DNA of 64,000 nt from Schizophyllum amplum (Eukaryota > Basidiomycota > Agaricomycetes > Agaricales > Schizophyllaceae), in NCBI GenBank assembly GCA_007026445.1, contig VDMD01000027.1:365833-429832 (forward strand). The letters run 5' to 3'. The position numbers were made by a program, and so were the translations under genes. Below, one piece after another: positions 31,665 through 43,339 of the stretch. A model generated the notes under the pieces. That model saw nothing but the letters and a program-made list of their open reading frames with translations. It had not been told where the DNA came from and did no database searches. Numbering within the stretch: position 1 is the stretch's first letter; each line of letters begins with the position of its first letter.

Positions 31665-33082
31665 TCAAGGACGACTACCACTTGTCGCCACGGTGCTCCC
31701 CGCGCTGTCGGTTACATGGAAGATCAACGCCTCCCCCGGTCGTACACCTGCCCGTGCATCGGCGGGCGTGCCACCGCTGTCGCACATCGACGCATTGAGC
31801 CCGATGGTCTCGATGTGGTGGGTGGGCGAGTTCTGCAGCGCACAGATGAGGACGACGAGGGTAGGATAAATTCCCTAATACGAGCACAGTGAGGATAGCT
31901 CATAGTCCGGCTTGAAAAAAAAAACCGGGTTGCATTACCGCAATAGAGGGTATCACGACACTTATACCATCCGCGACGGTCAAGTCGTGACCGTCATAGA
32001 CATCGACGTTGTCAAACCCAACTGCGAGATACGCAAGCTGGAATAGTATCATGGTAAGCGGATTTGTGCCATTTACTGAACATGCATTGAATTCTTCACC
32101 CAGATCGCGCTATAAAGGACGCCCGACTCGGCTAGGAGAAGCAGGATCTTCTCCACGCGCGTCTGCGTCGTGCGCCCCAGGTGGGACTTGACATCGCGTC
32201 GATATTGCCTGAGTACATCGCAACCACGAAGCGGGCACCAACGTCAGTTCCATGTGGACCGGTCAAAAGTTATCGCCCATGGCACTGACCAGACTTTGAT
32301 GGCCACGAGAGTAGTCGAGAGCAGGTTCGTGAGAACGACGAGGAGCGCCGCGGCACAAGCACGGATGACGTTGTCCGTGCGATCTGGAAGAGACGACGTG
32401 GCGGATGACGGGCCGTATTTTGCGTAGGTGTATCCGAACTCGCTGAAGCCGCCAACTGACACGGGCAGTCCTTCGCGGACTTTATTCCGCCGCGTGCCGA
32501 GGAGGGATCACTTACCTGTCGTGAGAAGAAGCGCGAGCGCGAGCGCGCACATGACGGGGCGATTTTGCGGCCAGAGAATCCATGCTCGCCAGGTGACGAT
32601 GGCGTCGGAGAGGATGTACTTCCTTGAAAGCATCAGCGCTCTGACTAACTGCTTGTAAGATACCGAACATTAATTCGAGCAAGAGCCGCCGCGGGACCAG
32701 CAGTGCGGGCGGTCAATGCAATAAAAATATCGGATCGGTATAGAGCTAGTAGGGCCCTGGCTTTGAGGAAGGTGACAAGGGTGAAAAATGCGGTGGATGT
32801 GATGAACATCAACGTGATTGTGACGAGGAGGAAGTAAGGGCGTTTCGAGGTCCGCTTGCTATATAGTTCCTTTCGTGAGCAGAATAGTCTGCCGAGAAAG
32901 CAGGGACCATGGACGTACGCGAGCGCAGATAGAGCCGCTAGGTACAGCGTAGTATGGACGCCTGTGATTTGTCATGAGGCAGATGCGAGCGGCCTAGTAA
33001 CGCATGACATACCATATGCAAGCGCAGTGATGGCTTCGCTAATGGCAGCATCATGATACAGGCGAGTAGGAGCACTGGACAT
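31665..33082 (-). CDS. Seven-helix membrane protein, copy B
   Basis: Paralogue of 4998-6392 with the same eight-exon plan and an apparently intact frame. The start MSSAPTRLYHDAAISEAITA at 33082 is followed by SALAKRTSKRPYFLLVTI, GGFSEFGYTYAKYGPSSATS, PDRTDNVIRACAAALLVVLT, TQTRVEKILLLLAESGVLYS, YPTLVVLICALQNSPTHHIE and a tail with PGEALIFHVTDSA, stopping at 31665. About seven hydrophobic stretches, and a TATATAA-type element at 33128-33135. The function is unknown. It sits just downstream, in transcription order, of the 196-residue membrane-protein gene, as copy A does relative to its truncated partner. Confidence 0.85.
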
Positions 33083-33573
33083 CGTTCAAAGAGCGACACT
33101 GTAGAGAAGAGTTGCGCCCACGAGTTGTTATATAGCTATGAACTTGGTCGCCTGACTAGCGCCGGGATCATGCAGAATCCCGCGCGGTATGGTCGCCGAG
33201 CTGTTGAGGTGACGCTCATCGCGGGTTGAGGAGATATACATGTATGTCAGACTCGCATGATGAACACAGTAGGCGCTTACCGATGCTGTACATGCCGGGA
33301 TGTTGTAAGTTCGTACATATCATTGCCAGCGGATTCAACTGTTCTTGAAAGATGGAGGTGGCGAGTGACCTGATCGCGCGCTGTTGGTTTACTGCATCTG
33401 TCATGTTCCGCGGCGCTGATGAACTGAAGGGTCACTTGAGGGTAGGCCCTCCGCGTTCGAAGACTGAACTACCGCATATTTCATCTCAGATGATCACTCG
33501 CGCTTCTTGGAAGTGACTGACGCGTTCGTTATTCACTGCCATCCGTGAGTACAAAGATCGACCTGCAGATTGA

Positions 33574-34164
33574 CTATCTGCCCCTGCCTCGCCGCTTCTT
33601 CGATCCGCGCCGGCCCGCCCCCGTGCTCCCTCGCCTCGGCTCTTCCGGTTCCAGATCCGGCATCTCATCGTCGTCGTCGTCCTCCGCTGCCGCCGCCTTC
33701 TCCGCCTGCGTCCGCGTCTTGCCCTCGCGTTCCATCTCTTCGAAGAAGTACCCCACGCGCCGCGCGGCTTCGTACACCCAGTCCCACCCGTCGAGCAGGT
33801 AGTCGAAGCCGAGGCGGCCGAAGTGCACGTAGAAGCCGAGCCATGCGATCCAGATGGCGACCTGGCGCGCGGCGAGGACGACGAGGCGTGCGCCACGGTA
33901 GATCATGCGGGCGGCGAATGTGAAGGGGACGAAGACGTATCTTGCGACGCGCCAGACGGGGAAGAGGACGGTGCGCCAGACGGGTAGGAGGGCGTATGAG
34001 TAGAGCAGGGGGAGGATGAGGCAGCCCGTGTAGAGTACTATAGCGAGGATGAGGAGGAGACGGATACGAGGAAGGGCGAAGTAGAGGATGCATGCAAAGA
34101 GTAGGACGATGGGTAGTGCGTTGAAGGACGGGTAGAGCATGGATAGAGCATCGTATAGGGCCAT
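33574..34164 (-). CDS. Small membrane protein with acidic/basic tail
   Basis: Intronless, 196 codons, function unknown. Residues 1-75 hold two or three hydrophobic helices (ALPIVLLFACILYFALPRIR, LLLILAIVLYTGCLILPLLY). An amphipathic, arginine-spaced stretch follows (ARLVVLAARQVAIWI, GRLGFDYLLDGWDW). The tail has an acidic cluster (EDDDDDEMPDLEPEEP) and then a basic one (GSKKRRGRGR). The start at 34164 is chosen because hydrophobic coding begins there; an upstream in-frame ATG at 34413 adds sequence with no likeness to the duplicate. The partner copy at 4134-4716 lacks the helices. Confidence 0.75.
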   Translation of the reverse strand: MALYDALSMLYPSFNALPIVLLFACILYFALPRIRLLLILAIVLYTGCLILPLLYSYALLPVWRTVLFPVWRVARYVFVPFTFAARMIYRGARLVVLAARQVAIWIAWLGFYVHFGRLGFDYLLDGWDWVYEAARRVGYFFEEMEREGKTRTQAEKAAAAEDDDDDEMPDLEPEEPRRGSTGAGRRGSKKRRGRGR

Positions 34165-35110
34165 GATTGATAGCGCGCACAGCGCTGGGCGTGATCGAGA
34201 TCGGTAGTCGTGACTGTGAGGTAGCCTGCAGAAGCTCAGAGGGGCGAGGGCAAGGCGTGCTGTAGGTAACGCACCCTCAAGCAATATTTTACAGACGTTC
34301 AGCGGCAGATATCTCGCGTGATCGTATAGTATTGGTCTGGGAAAAGTCCCTGTCAGTACCAGCGAAAGCGTCCATGAAGCAAGGAGACGCACTGTTTCAA
34401 ATGTACGCGTCAAACTAGGTCGGCGCGTCGACTATTTTCAGTTAAGCGCCTGTTCGCCTCCAGGTGCGCCGACGCCGCAATGTAGATCGTCAAATTTTCG
34501 CGTGTGAAGAGGGGAGGTGACCAGTTTATCTAGAAAGTATTTGCCTTCAGGAACTCTTTTCGCATCTGCAGTGCGAGCGCTGGCGGACGGGTCCTCCGCG
34601 ACGAAGAGCAGCAAACAACGCGGGCAAGTCAGGGGAAGGACGGAGACGACGTCAGTGGTCACGTGAGACGCGTGTGTCTAAGCGCCGGACTGGTCGGTCC
34701 GGTCGTCTAGGACGCCACATACTCCTTGTTCCCAACTCCCAGAACTATTGTTCTGACTCGCGCACCAGTTCGGAGTTCCGCGACCATTCTCACTCTAAAG
34801 GAATCATAACAATCATGCCAGAGAAACAAGCAACTATCGAACCAAAAGATAACTGCACCCTTCGCTTCCCACACGGTTGAGGTCTGTCCTTCAGCCAGTG
34901 TTGTCATGCGCATCCAAATCTTCCTTTGTCCTTATCCCCTTACGTGAACAAAAGGTCGTCATGGACACACACTTCTCGCCCAAAGGCTGTTCCCGTCTTG
35001 CGAAGGCCACGTTCACCGGCTCTGCCTCTCACGCACCGTGCGGAATGCTTATAACGGACGCAAAACTATGGTAAGCCCCCATCTTCTTCCTGGGTAGAGC
35101 ATCTCTGACG
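34165..35110. other. Intergenic region before F-box gene F2
   Basis: A minus-strand frame of 74 codons (34438-34662) has no recognisable family. The repeat at 34705-34800 lies here. A TTATAAC element near 35049 is a possible F2 TATA box, about 60 bp before its ATG. Confidence 0.4.
34705..34800 (+). repeat. Dispersed 110-bp sequence, copy 2
   Basis: Matches 21325-21435 through GTCTAGGACGCCACAT, CTATTGTTCTGACTCGCGCA and TTCCGCGACCATTCTCACT. Same orientation as the other copy, 13.4 kb away. Confidence 0.65.
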
Positions 35111-36565
35111 ATGTATTCCGCTTCCGTAGTGCAAGATTCTTCCGTCGTCGCTAACATACTCTACTTCATCGACGCGATCGCCCACCGATGCTGCCCCCAA
35201 TGTTTGGCGTTCCGCGAGCGCTGCGACACGCTTGCGAAAGTCGCGCGTGTCAACAAGCAGTGGCACCAGCTCGCGATCCCCCTTCTCTGGTCCGACGTTG
35301 ATCTGCTGGCCGTGCTCAAGCTGGTACTTCTACAACGTGCGTGCGGCCACGCTCAGTGCTGCGCTCCGCCAGCCCGAACATGGTCGAACTCGAGCTCTGG
35401 CCATCCGTGACCAGCACCGACGTGCTTTCACGGTTGCGCTCCCTGGACCCGCCGATCAGGCTCTCGAAACTTGTTCGGCTGCTCGTGAACAACGTCAGCT
35501 CCAATGCGGACGATGACGTGTCAGCGGTGTCGGACGATGGCATGTCTGCGGTGTCGGACGATGGCATGCCCACGGTGTCGGAAGATGACGCGTTCGTGGT
35601 GATGGACCAGTACCTCGTCAACGCGTTGCTCGAATGCCACGCGCTCGAGGACCTCAGCGTGTACTACCTCTCCAACGAGGCGTGGAACGCCATCTCGCTG
35701 CTCCCGCACCTGTCGAGCCTCGAGTTCACCGAGACGGACTTTGACGGACGTCGAGCCCACCAAGGCGAAAGTCGAGCCCACCAAGGCGACATTCGAGCCC
35801 ACCCAGGCGGACTTCGAGTCCACTATGACGGACCGATCCGTCCCCGCCGACCGTCACCGCTTTCAGAATATGTGGCACCTGCGAGTATTGGGCGACATCG
35901 ACATCTGCTTCCTGCGCGCCGTCCTACAGATGGGCTGGGTGGACCGTCTTCAATGGCTGGACATTGGTATAGTGCACAAGGCCGAGTCCGCGCTGGATGT
36001 CATCCGCCTTATCGCAAGCACCGCCGGCCCGGGTGTCCTGCGGCGACTTGACGTGAGCGTCGAAGGCTCGCCAGACGACATCCAGATGGACTGTATCGAG
36101 CCCCTTCTGGGCTTTTGCGAGTTGAGGGAGCTCTACCTTCGCCCGGCCTTCGACTATGCGGGATTCCCCGCTCTGACGGTTGCCGATGTCTGCAGGATCG
36201 CATGCGCGTGGTCCTCGCTTGAACATCTGGTGCTCGACATTCGCTGCCCTGCGTCGTCCCTGTTGGTGTTTGCTAAGGGCTGCCCAATGCTTGTCAGTCT
36301 CGCTGTGGGCATCTTCGTCGACGAGGAGTTGGGCCGTATGTCGGCGGACATTGGTCTCCCGCAGTCGCGCAGTTTGGAGTCGCTGACGATGAGCGGGTAC
36401 TTTGATTATCGTGAGGTTGTCCTTTGCGCTTTTGCGAAGCGTGTGTTTCCCCAGGCGTCCCAGACCATTGTCCGTCTGGAAGAGGTCGAGCGTATTGGCG
36501 AAGACATTGATTATTCGGATAGGTTTGACGAGGAAGATATCAGTATGGAAGTAGACGAGGAGTAG
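35111..36565 (+). pseudogene. Disrupted F-box gene F2
   Basis: Exon 1 carries an F-box (ARVNKQWHQLAIPLLWSDVD, then LLAVLKL), closest to F4. Where F4 has LLPPDAWYFYN, F2 has lost about 17 nt at 35322-35324, so WYFYN is out of frame. The exon encoding the DPTF block is absent. The leucine-rich part resumes in another frame (ASPNMVELELWPSVTSTDV, LSNEAWNAISLLPHLSSLEF). A second break at about 35741-35755, just before a 21-bp tandem (VEPTKAK heptads), moves coding to the frame that ends at 36565 (LRVLGDIDICFL, YCREVVLCAFAKRVF-like tail). The last 270 codons remain open, so an N-terminally altered product is conceivable. Confidence 0.7.
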
Positions 36566-38790
36566 GGATAGGCGTCGTGGCGATGGTAAGTAATCTCAGG
36601 TCATCGTTGTTGGCTTCAGTCCTTAAGTAGTATCCTGTGCATCGTCTGTCTCTGTGTAGGATACTGTTGATAAACTGGATAATGCTTATCTATTCACCGT
36701 TCTCTACTTTGCCTTCTCGCTCGCGACTCGAATTGGAATCGAATTGAAGGTTGGAGTTCGGGTGACACATCACGTGCCCAAAAGGGTGTCACCGGTAGTG
36801 CCACTGACCAATATTCCCATCAGTCTTTTGGCCACAAAGTTCGGAGGCTTGTCGGAGGCCCGGAATGTCTCCGAAAGTCTCGTAGTCTTATGCAACATAT
36901 CCAGGATTAGGAATAATGACGAGCTTGCGCAAAACTCGCCACGTTGACCGAAGCTCGGCAGGTTGCAGAAGCTCGGGAGGTCCGGCAGGTTTTTCGTAGC
37001 TCGGGAGGCCCGGTACGCTTTCGCAGCCTTGGAACGTGCAGCACACTTTTGAGCCCTTGGAAGGTCTAGAAGGCTTTCAAGGCCTCCCGAGGGGCACAAT
37101 TGCTCACTGTCCTCAATAATGCAAAACAATATGATGTAGCATTATTGCTATATGAGATACGGGCGTGGTCTGTAGTACTACCGCTACGATATGAAGGCAG
37201 AAACCTACATAAAACCCCAGGCTCCGATGAGGGCTGCGTCGCGCCTTTCGGCCGGCCGCGTACTCGTCGCCTGGACTGTGAGTGTGTCAATTCACTTGTC
37301 CGTCTTTTCACACGTACCTTCGTCTACTTCCTCTGACTTCCTCCAGATCGCAGTGATCGCTGCTTGGCCAAGTGATGCAGCTAAGCGGCATGCGAGCGGG
37401 ATTGGGGGGGGGGGGGGGTGGTGGTGGTGGTGGTGGTGGCGGTGAGGGAGGTTGATTGATCGGTTGAGGCGCGCGTTTCGACGCTGAATGTGTGCACCGT
37501 CAGTTGTGCTAGTACGACTTTGTGGTACGACTCACTATCCGGATCGTTCTGATGCAAGCGCGCGCTCAGGCGCTGCCTGCATCCGCCCTTGTAGCGAGAG
37601 TCTGCATAGAGCAAAGCATGTGTATGAGCATCCGACCTTCTAGGCAACATGTATGCGCGCATATATGGACTCACCAACGCGATCAGAGGTGCACGAGCGC
37701 CTTCTGCTCACCAGATCCTTTGGCCAGGAGCTGTTGGCAAAGTGGCTGCGGGAAGCAGGCAACGACGATCGTGTTCCCAAAGGTGCTAGCCACGACCGTG
37801 ATTGCGAGGTCGAGACCGTTTCGCGTCGTCTGCCTGCCTTCGCGCGTCGATTCAAGCAGCTCGACAAGGGCATCGGTCTCCTAGTAGGCCCGGCCAACCG
37901 ATCCATCGGGGACGGGCCGCGGCTGTCGTATGAGAGGAAATGAGAGCGTATCCGCCGTCACGGTGAACAGGAGGGCATGGTGGGAGGAAGGAAGAAGGGC
38001 ATTGGCAAGAAGTCCGAGAAATGGACGCCCGGGCAGATGACGCGTGACGCGCAGACTGCAGTGACGTCATCGACGCTTCCAAAAGAAGCACAATAACCGC
38101 GACGCGCCTGTGGGCTGCGGCCATGACACTGAGCCTGAGGCTTGAGCAACAGAGACCCTTTCACCGCTTCCCTACATCTGCTACTCAACGACGCTCATGC
38201 AGCTCAAGTGAGGCAGAACGCCACTGACAGGAATCTGTTCAGCGCTGGTGTCGAGCATTGTTGTCCGAATACGGTAATCGCCGCCGTCAAGCCTGCTCAT
38301 TCTCCGGGAACGTGTGTGGTAATTGTCAATAGGTAATTACTGGTGGTATAGAGCGTACAGAGGTGTGACTCTGGAGGTCATCAAGGGCAGGGTGCAAACT
38401 GAGAGAGCAGTAAAACCTCAAGACTGGGGGACAATGCGTCGGAAGGCCACGGCACCTGCCAGGGGACAGCGGCGTAGCTACTGCCACCTAGGATGTTTTA
38501 ACGACGTTATATAAGAGGACACCGAGAACTCTTACACTGGATCGCAAGGCTCCAATAATCATTTTACATACATTCCAAACAACGGAAAACCTCCGGACCC
38601 TATGAAAATCATTCCGATAACCTCCCGAGCTGCCGAAAACTATTCGGACAAGCTCCCAAGCTCGGCGAAAGCTTCGGGCTGCCTCGCGACGCTGGTTAAG
38701 GTTTCGCCCTACCATCAGGAGCTTCGCTCAACCTCGTGAGTCACCAAATGCCTCGCAATTGTGTGGCCAAAAGACTGATGCCCGAGCGCC
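36566..38790. other. Gene-poor segment bounded by a 17-bp inverted repeat
   Basis: ATCAGTCTTTTGGCCAC at 36819-36835 recurs inverted at 38763-38779. Inside, next to each end, lie degenerate units around GAAGCTCGGGAGGTCCGG. ORFs of up to 120 codons (37522-38124, both strands) have no recognised domain. One minus frame begins with a hydrophobic stretch (MAAAHRRVAVIVLLLEASM), but I cannot support it as a gene. Confidence 0.5.
37404..37445 (+). repeat. Poly-G followed by GGT microsatellite
   Basis: About 15 G residues followed by about eight GGT triplets. Confidence 0.9.
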
Positions 38791-38999
38791 GCCTCTGTCT
38801 TTTCCTCCCACCATCGCCGCGGCTCTGCTCTTTCCAACTTCCGTGTAGTTCCTCGGTGCATTATCATTTACTTTGCTCCCTGTATAGTAGCAGTGTATAC
38901 ATCCTCTCAGTCACTCTCTCTTGCCTTTTCCGCGCCAGTGCTGCGTATTCATCGAGCCATATAAGTACGAAATTCCGACCAGTACCCCACCCTCGTCTT

Positions 39000-39152
39000 A
39001 TTCACTGCATAGAGACAGCCGGGCTCAATCCGTCGATGTATGATGGCAAGCCCGAGCGTGCCATGAGTGGGGAGGCACTTGTCTTCCATGTAATCGACAG
39101 CGCGGCGCACGTACGCTTTGAAGACGTACAGCGGTTGTTCCGGGCGCGCTGA
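39000..39152 (+). pseudogene. Orphan C-terminal exon of a seven-helix gene
   Basis: Reads CIETAGLNPSMYDGKPERA and SGEALVFHVIDSAAHVRFED. This matches the tail of copies A and B (HIETIGLNASMCDSGG, then PGEALIFHVTDSA). No helices precede it: upstream sequence in frame matches nothing. It is convergent with the complete gene at 39274-40720. Confidence 0.7.
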
Positions 39153-39273
39153 GTATCAGTCTCCTGGTCGCCTGGCAGTACAGACGGATCGAACCTCCGA
39201 TGTCTCCGATATCAACGCTGCAAATGAACATGTACGGATCTGCTGATTGACGCGGTAGCCAGAGCTCCTTGAA

Positions 39274-40720
39274 TCAACTACCATTACAACGCTCTAGAGA
39301 GGGAGAGATCGTGGTCGTAGACGAACAAGCTTTGTAACGACTGCTACTGAATGTTTCCATTGGATGTGCGTTTTCCTCACCATCGTTCACGCGGAAACCG
39401 ATCGACTCGGCCCTAATTCGTCCCGTACTACGTCCAGAGGTGGATGCGGTATGACCGTCGGTGTCCGTGTACACCTCGAATTGCATAGTCTCCAACTCGT
39501 GCGTGGGCGAGCTCTGCAAGGAGCAGATGAGCACGACGAGGGTGGGATACATTCCCTAGTATGTTGGGCATCAGAACGTAAACGGCATAGTGGACAACGT
39601 TCCTGACCTCAATGGACGGAAGCATGGTTCCCATCCCACTCGCGACGCTCAGTATATCCCCGTCATCTGTGTTGGCGCTTGCAAAGACAGCTCCGAGATA
39701 TACGATCTGCGAAAATGTAGTAAGCGCCACATTTGTACAACAGAATCGCGCGCGCCGCCTACCCAAACCGCGCTGTAGATAAACCCGGACTCGGTCAACA
39801 AAAGCAGGAGCTTCTCTACTCGTGTCTGTGTCGACCTTCCAAGGTAAGACTTGACATTACGTCGGTACTGCCTGGTATAACCCAAACCAAGCACAGTCAG
39901 TGGCAGATCGGTCGATGCTATGAGTACTTACCAGACTTTGATGGCCACGAGAGTCGTTGAGAGTAAGTTTGAGAGGACAACGAGGAGAGATCCAGTAAAG
40001 GCGCGGATATAATTATCGGTGCGGTCAGGAAGCTTTGCCAGGGATGAATACGGGCCGTATTTCGAGTACGTGTATCCGAGTTCGCTGAAGCCGCTGACTG
40101 TAGATGGGTGAGTCCGGGTGGCCACCGTTACGCGTCCCCCGCGCGCGGATAAGAGCCTTACCTACGAGGAGACAGAGCGCAAACGCGAGTGTGCACCTAA
40201 CAGGGCGATTCCCTGGCCAGAGAACCCACGCTCGCCAAGCGACGATAACGTCGGAGAGCATATACTGCCCCCGAGATGTCAGGAAGACGCCGCAAATTAC
40301 CGAGTGTACACGTACGTTGATACGGGCAACCGCCGCCGTGAGCCCAGCGAGGCCATTCGGGAGTGCAGGCGCGTCGTCAGGGCGATAACGCACCAATAGG
40401 CTGAAGGACTGGAGACGGATGAGGATGATGATCCACGCAGTGGACGTGGAAAACATCAGCGCCATCATGAAGGAAAGAAACCGGCTGCTGTTTGGGAGGC
40501 GCCTTTGAGGCGGTCAGCTTCCTGCAGGACACAATAGGGGGCCGCGTGCCTACGCTAGGGCTGAGACGGACGCTATGTACAGCGCGGCATGAATGCCTGC
40601 GGCGTACTGTGGTCAGCCAGGCGTGAATGACGTGAAAGAACGTGACGCACCATACGCCAGAGAGGCCATCCCTTGGTATATAGGCGCATCATGATACATG
40701 CGACTGAGGCCACTCGTCAT
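39274..40720 (-). CDS. Seven-helix membrane protein, copy C
   Basis: Same family and exon plan as copies A and B: start MTSGLSRMYHDAPIYQGMAS at 40720, then IHAALYIASVSALA, MMALMFSTSTAWIIILIRLQ, YMLSDVIVAWRAWVLWPGNR, VSGFSELGYTYSKYGPYSSL, NLLSTTLVAIKVW, TQTRVEKLLLLLTESGFIYS, and YPTLVVLICSLQSSPTHELE. The tail after the last helix differs from A and B (TDTDGHTASTSGRSTGRIRA) and lacks the FHVTDSA block, which instead exists as an orphan fragment at 39000-39152. No break was seen in the exons I checked. Function unknown. Confidence 0.8.
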
Positions 40721-40724
40721 CGTC

Positions 40725-41760
40725 GAGTGGGCCAGCGCCGGGACAACAGCGCGGCAGAAGAGACTCGGGATCGCCGCACACGAGCGAGTATATAGCAGCG
40801 GCCTCGCGACCATCAAATTCACGTAGAATCACAGGCAGCGGGTGTCGGACTTCTCGAGGTGGCGCGCAGGCTCTATCATCATGATCTAGAGCGTCTGCAC
40901 CTGCGGCTACCGCACGACAACGGGGCGCTTATCGATGATGGTAAGCACTCGCTGCGTCGTCGGCGGCCATGATGAGCGTTCGGCCAAGCCGTCCTTCGCG
41001 AGTCTGGCGGATGGCATGCCAGGTCAGGCTTCGGCGAGCGAAAACTCGACGATGTGGAGTCTGCCATCCGGGAGGATGTGCTCTGGCAGTGGCCGGCCTG
41101 CCGGCTCAATCCGGCGTGACAGCCACGTGGCACAATGTTCAACTTCGTGATAAAGCCGTCGTACTTACGTTTAAGCATGCATCGTTCCTTGATTGTGAGT
41201 CAGCATTGCTTCTAGACGCAACAACAGCGCAATTATAACCAAATTAGGCAAAGTTGAATCATCAGTTCACCCGGACGAAGCCGTTGTTCGTCTCCAGCAT
41301 CTTATCCACGCCCTTGAGCTTCGAGCGTTCGACCAGGCTTCGACAGGAAGTTCTTCAGCACGACAGCGTCGTCATCATATCAGCATGTCCTTATGGAGAC
41401 GCGGTGGAAGGGTGCCCGGAACGAATGCGTCTCTGTCCACTTGGCACGCGCTGGGCGAACCCTCCAATAGCGTCGATCCAGGCGAGCCCTCCGATAGCGT
41501 AGATCCATTCTCCGATAGCGTAGATCCGTTTGTACGGACGGCGGGGACGTATCGCGTAAGTAGGAGGGCTCTGAGCGGCAGAAATGATCACGACAACTTA
41601 GCATGGTCCAGGGAGATATGCCCTAGAAGAGACAATGTCAGCGATGATCAGACGACGCCAACGACTAATTGCCGATAACAATAGCGACTACTGGCAGACG
41701 GTGATAGTAGTTGATGGCGGGCAGAGATAGTGGACGAAGGGTTGAGGCGAAGTGAGACAA
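40725..41760. other. Intergenic, no gene recognised
   Basis: Contains a short CTCCGATAGCGTAGATCC tandem near 41465-41530. Other frames are short and motif-free. Confidence 0.4.
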
Positions 41761-41774
41761 CATACACTAGTCTT

Positions 41775-43330
41775 TGACTGCCACCAACGCCGTCGATATA
41801 TCGTTGGTCAGGATGACCGCCGCCCACACCGTCGAGAGCACATCCGTCAGGATGTCGGGCGTGGTGAACGCGCGGATGTAGTTGACCGCGAGTTCGGGGA
41901 GGTCGGTTGAGGCGCCGTATTTTATACGGTAGGAGTAGGCTAACTCGGCGATGCTGCCTGTTGGAGGGGGGTGTTAGTGTACTATGAGGAGTGAGTGTGA
42001 GTGTATGAGGAGTGGATGTTGGTGTACGAGGAGTGAATATCGGAGTATAAGGAGCAGATGTGATCGTACGAGGAGCAAATGCGAGTGTACGAAGAGCAAA
42101 TGTGAGTGTTCGAGGAGTGTACGCGGAGTGAATATGAGTCTGTGAGGAGGCGGGCCAGGTGGGCGAGATGATGAACGGAGGACGAGGCATTGGGCGAGAC
42201 GAAGGGCCATGTGGACGAGATGGTGGACGCGGGAGAAGGCGTGATGGAGGACGGCGCGGTAGACGAGGACGAGAGAGGCGAGATGGTGGACGAGGTACTG
42301 GGCGCGATGGAGGACAAGGTAAGGAAAATGATGGACGCGTCAAGCTGCGGCAGACTGTCTTACCTGCAGTCGCCAGAACGGCGAGAGAAAGGGTGCACTT
42401 GACGCGGCAGCTCCGCGGCCAAAGAATTCAGGCGGGCCCGACAACTTAAACGACGACGTCGGATAGGACGTGCTGTGGAGATGTTGAGCCCCGGGTTCGA
42501 TATATACAGCGATCAACCAACTCACGTTGACCCGCGCGAATATGAGCAAGTGCGTGGCGGTAATTTGGCGGATTACGGCGATGTCTGGTGGATACGGCGC
42601 TAGAGCGACGGCGATCTTGAAGTAGTAGTAGACGAGAAAATAGACGGTGGATGTGAGGAGTAGAGGGGTGATCATAATGAGGAGGAAGGAGCTGCGTGAG
42701 TTGCGGCGTCTGTAAGACGTCAGGGTGGGGGGAGGCAGGGTTGAGATAGTCACGCAAACGCGGCGATGGCTGCTGAATATTTGAATGCCTGCAAGACGCT
42801 CGTCAGAGTCGTCGTAAAACATTCGAGCATAGTGCACCGTAAAACAATGTGATCCTTATCTTATGACGAAGATAGTGTGGCCGTGGTCGATGCGGCTGTA
42901 GAGGGCGAGCAGCGGCTTCGACGTTGTCGAGAAGCCTCGTTCTGTGTTGACAGAGTCGCGCTGCTGCCAGGAGCTTATATACATGTTATGTGTTGGTTGG
43001 CGATCAAGACGAGCGCGCCGTGGCCTGCAGTGGAGGATGAGACACATGCTCACCAAGTAGAGGCGAAATTGTGAATTGCTATTTCCGTAAAACCGATCGT
43101 CGTGGGGGCGAAGATGCAGGGATTATGCAGCCTCAGGGTGAGAGACGGATGCGCCTCGTGGTCAGTAGGTGGAAGATGTTCAAGAGAAAAACGGGAGAGT
43201 GGACAGTCCCGTTGATCGGGTCTGTTTTGATCTGGGGGTCCTTGGTGGTGCCTGCGTTCGCCTCGTACCTGCCAGCAAACAGATCTTGAAGCCGTATCTG
43301 CATTGAAGGTCTTGACGAAGTGCATATTAG
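41775..43330 (-). pseudogene. Divergent seven-helix gene, disrupted (copy D)
   Basis: Recognisable blocks in order are LLLIMITPLLL-like helices near 42650 (SSFLLIMITPLLLTSTVYFL), TATHLLIFARVN, then HVLSDVVV followed directly by a stop where copies A-C have WRAWxLWP. Beyond it the WRAW region is out of frame. GSIAELAYSYRIKYGASTDL, AVNYIRAFTTPDILTDVLST and STALVAVKD then end in a stop. The intron near 42000-42330 is filled with GAGGAGTGAATATGAGTGT- and GACGAGATGGTGGACG-type repeats. The 5' exons (43330-42960) are weakly similar at best. Confidence 0.6.
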
Positions 43331-43339
43331 ATCACCTAG

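Noticed and set aside
37522..38124. Opposing ORFs of 88-120 codons, one with a hydrophobic N-terminus
   Set aside because: No motif, no splice logic, and both strands equally open; not enough to call a gene.
36819..38779. Helitron or named DNA transposon
   Set aside because: No helicase, transposase or diagnostic ends were found; kept only as an inverted-repeat observation.
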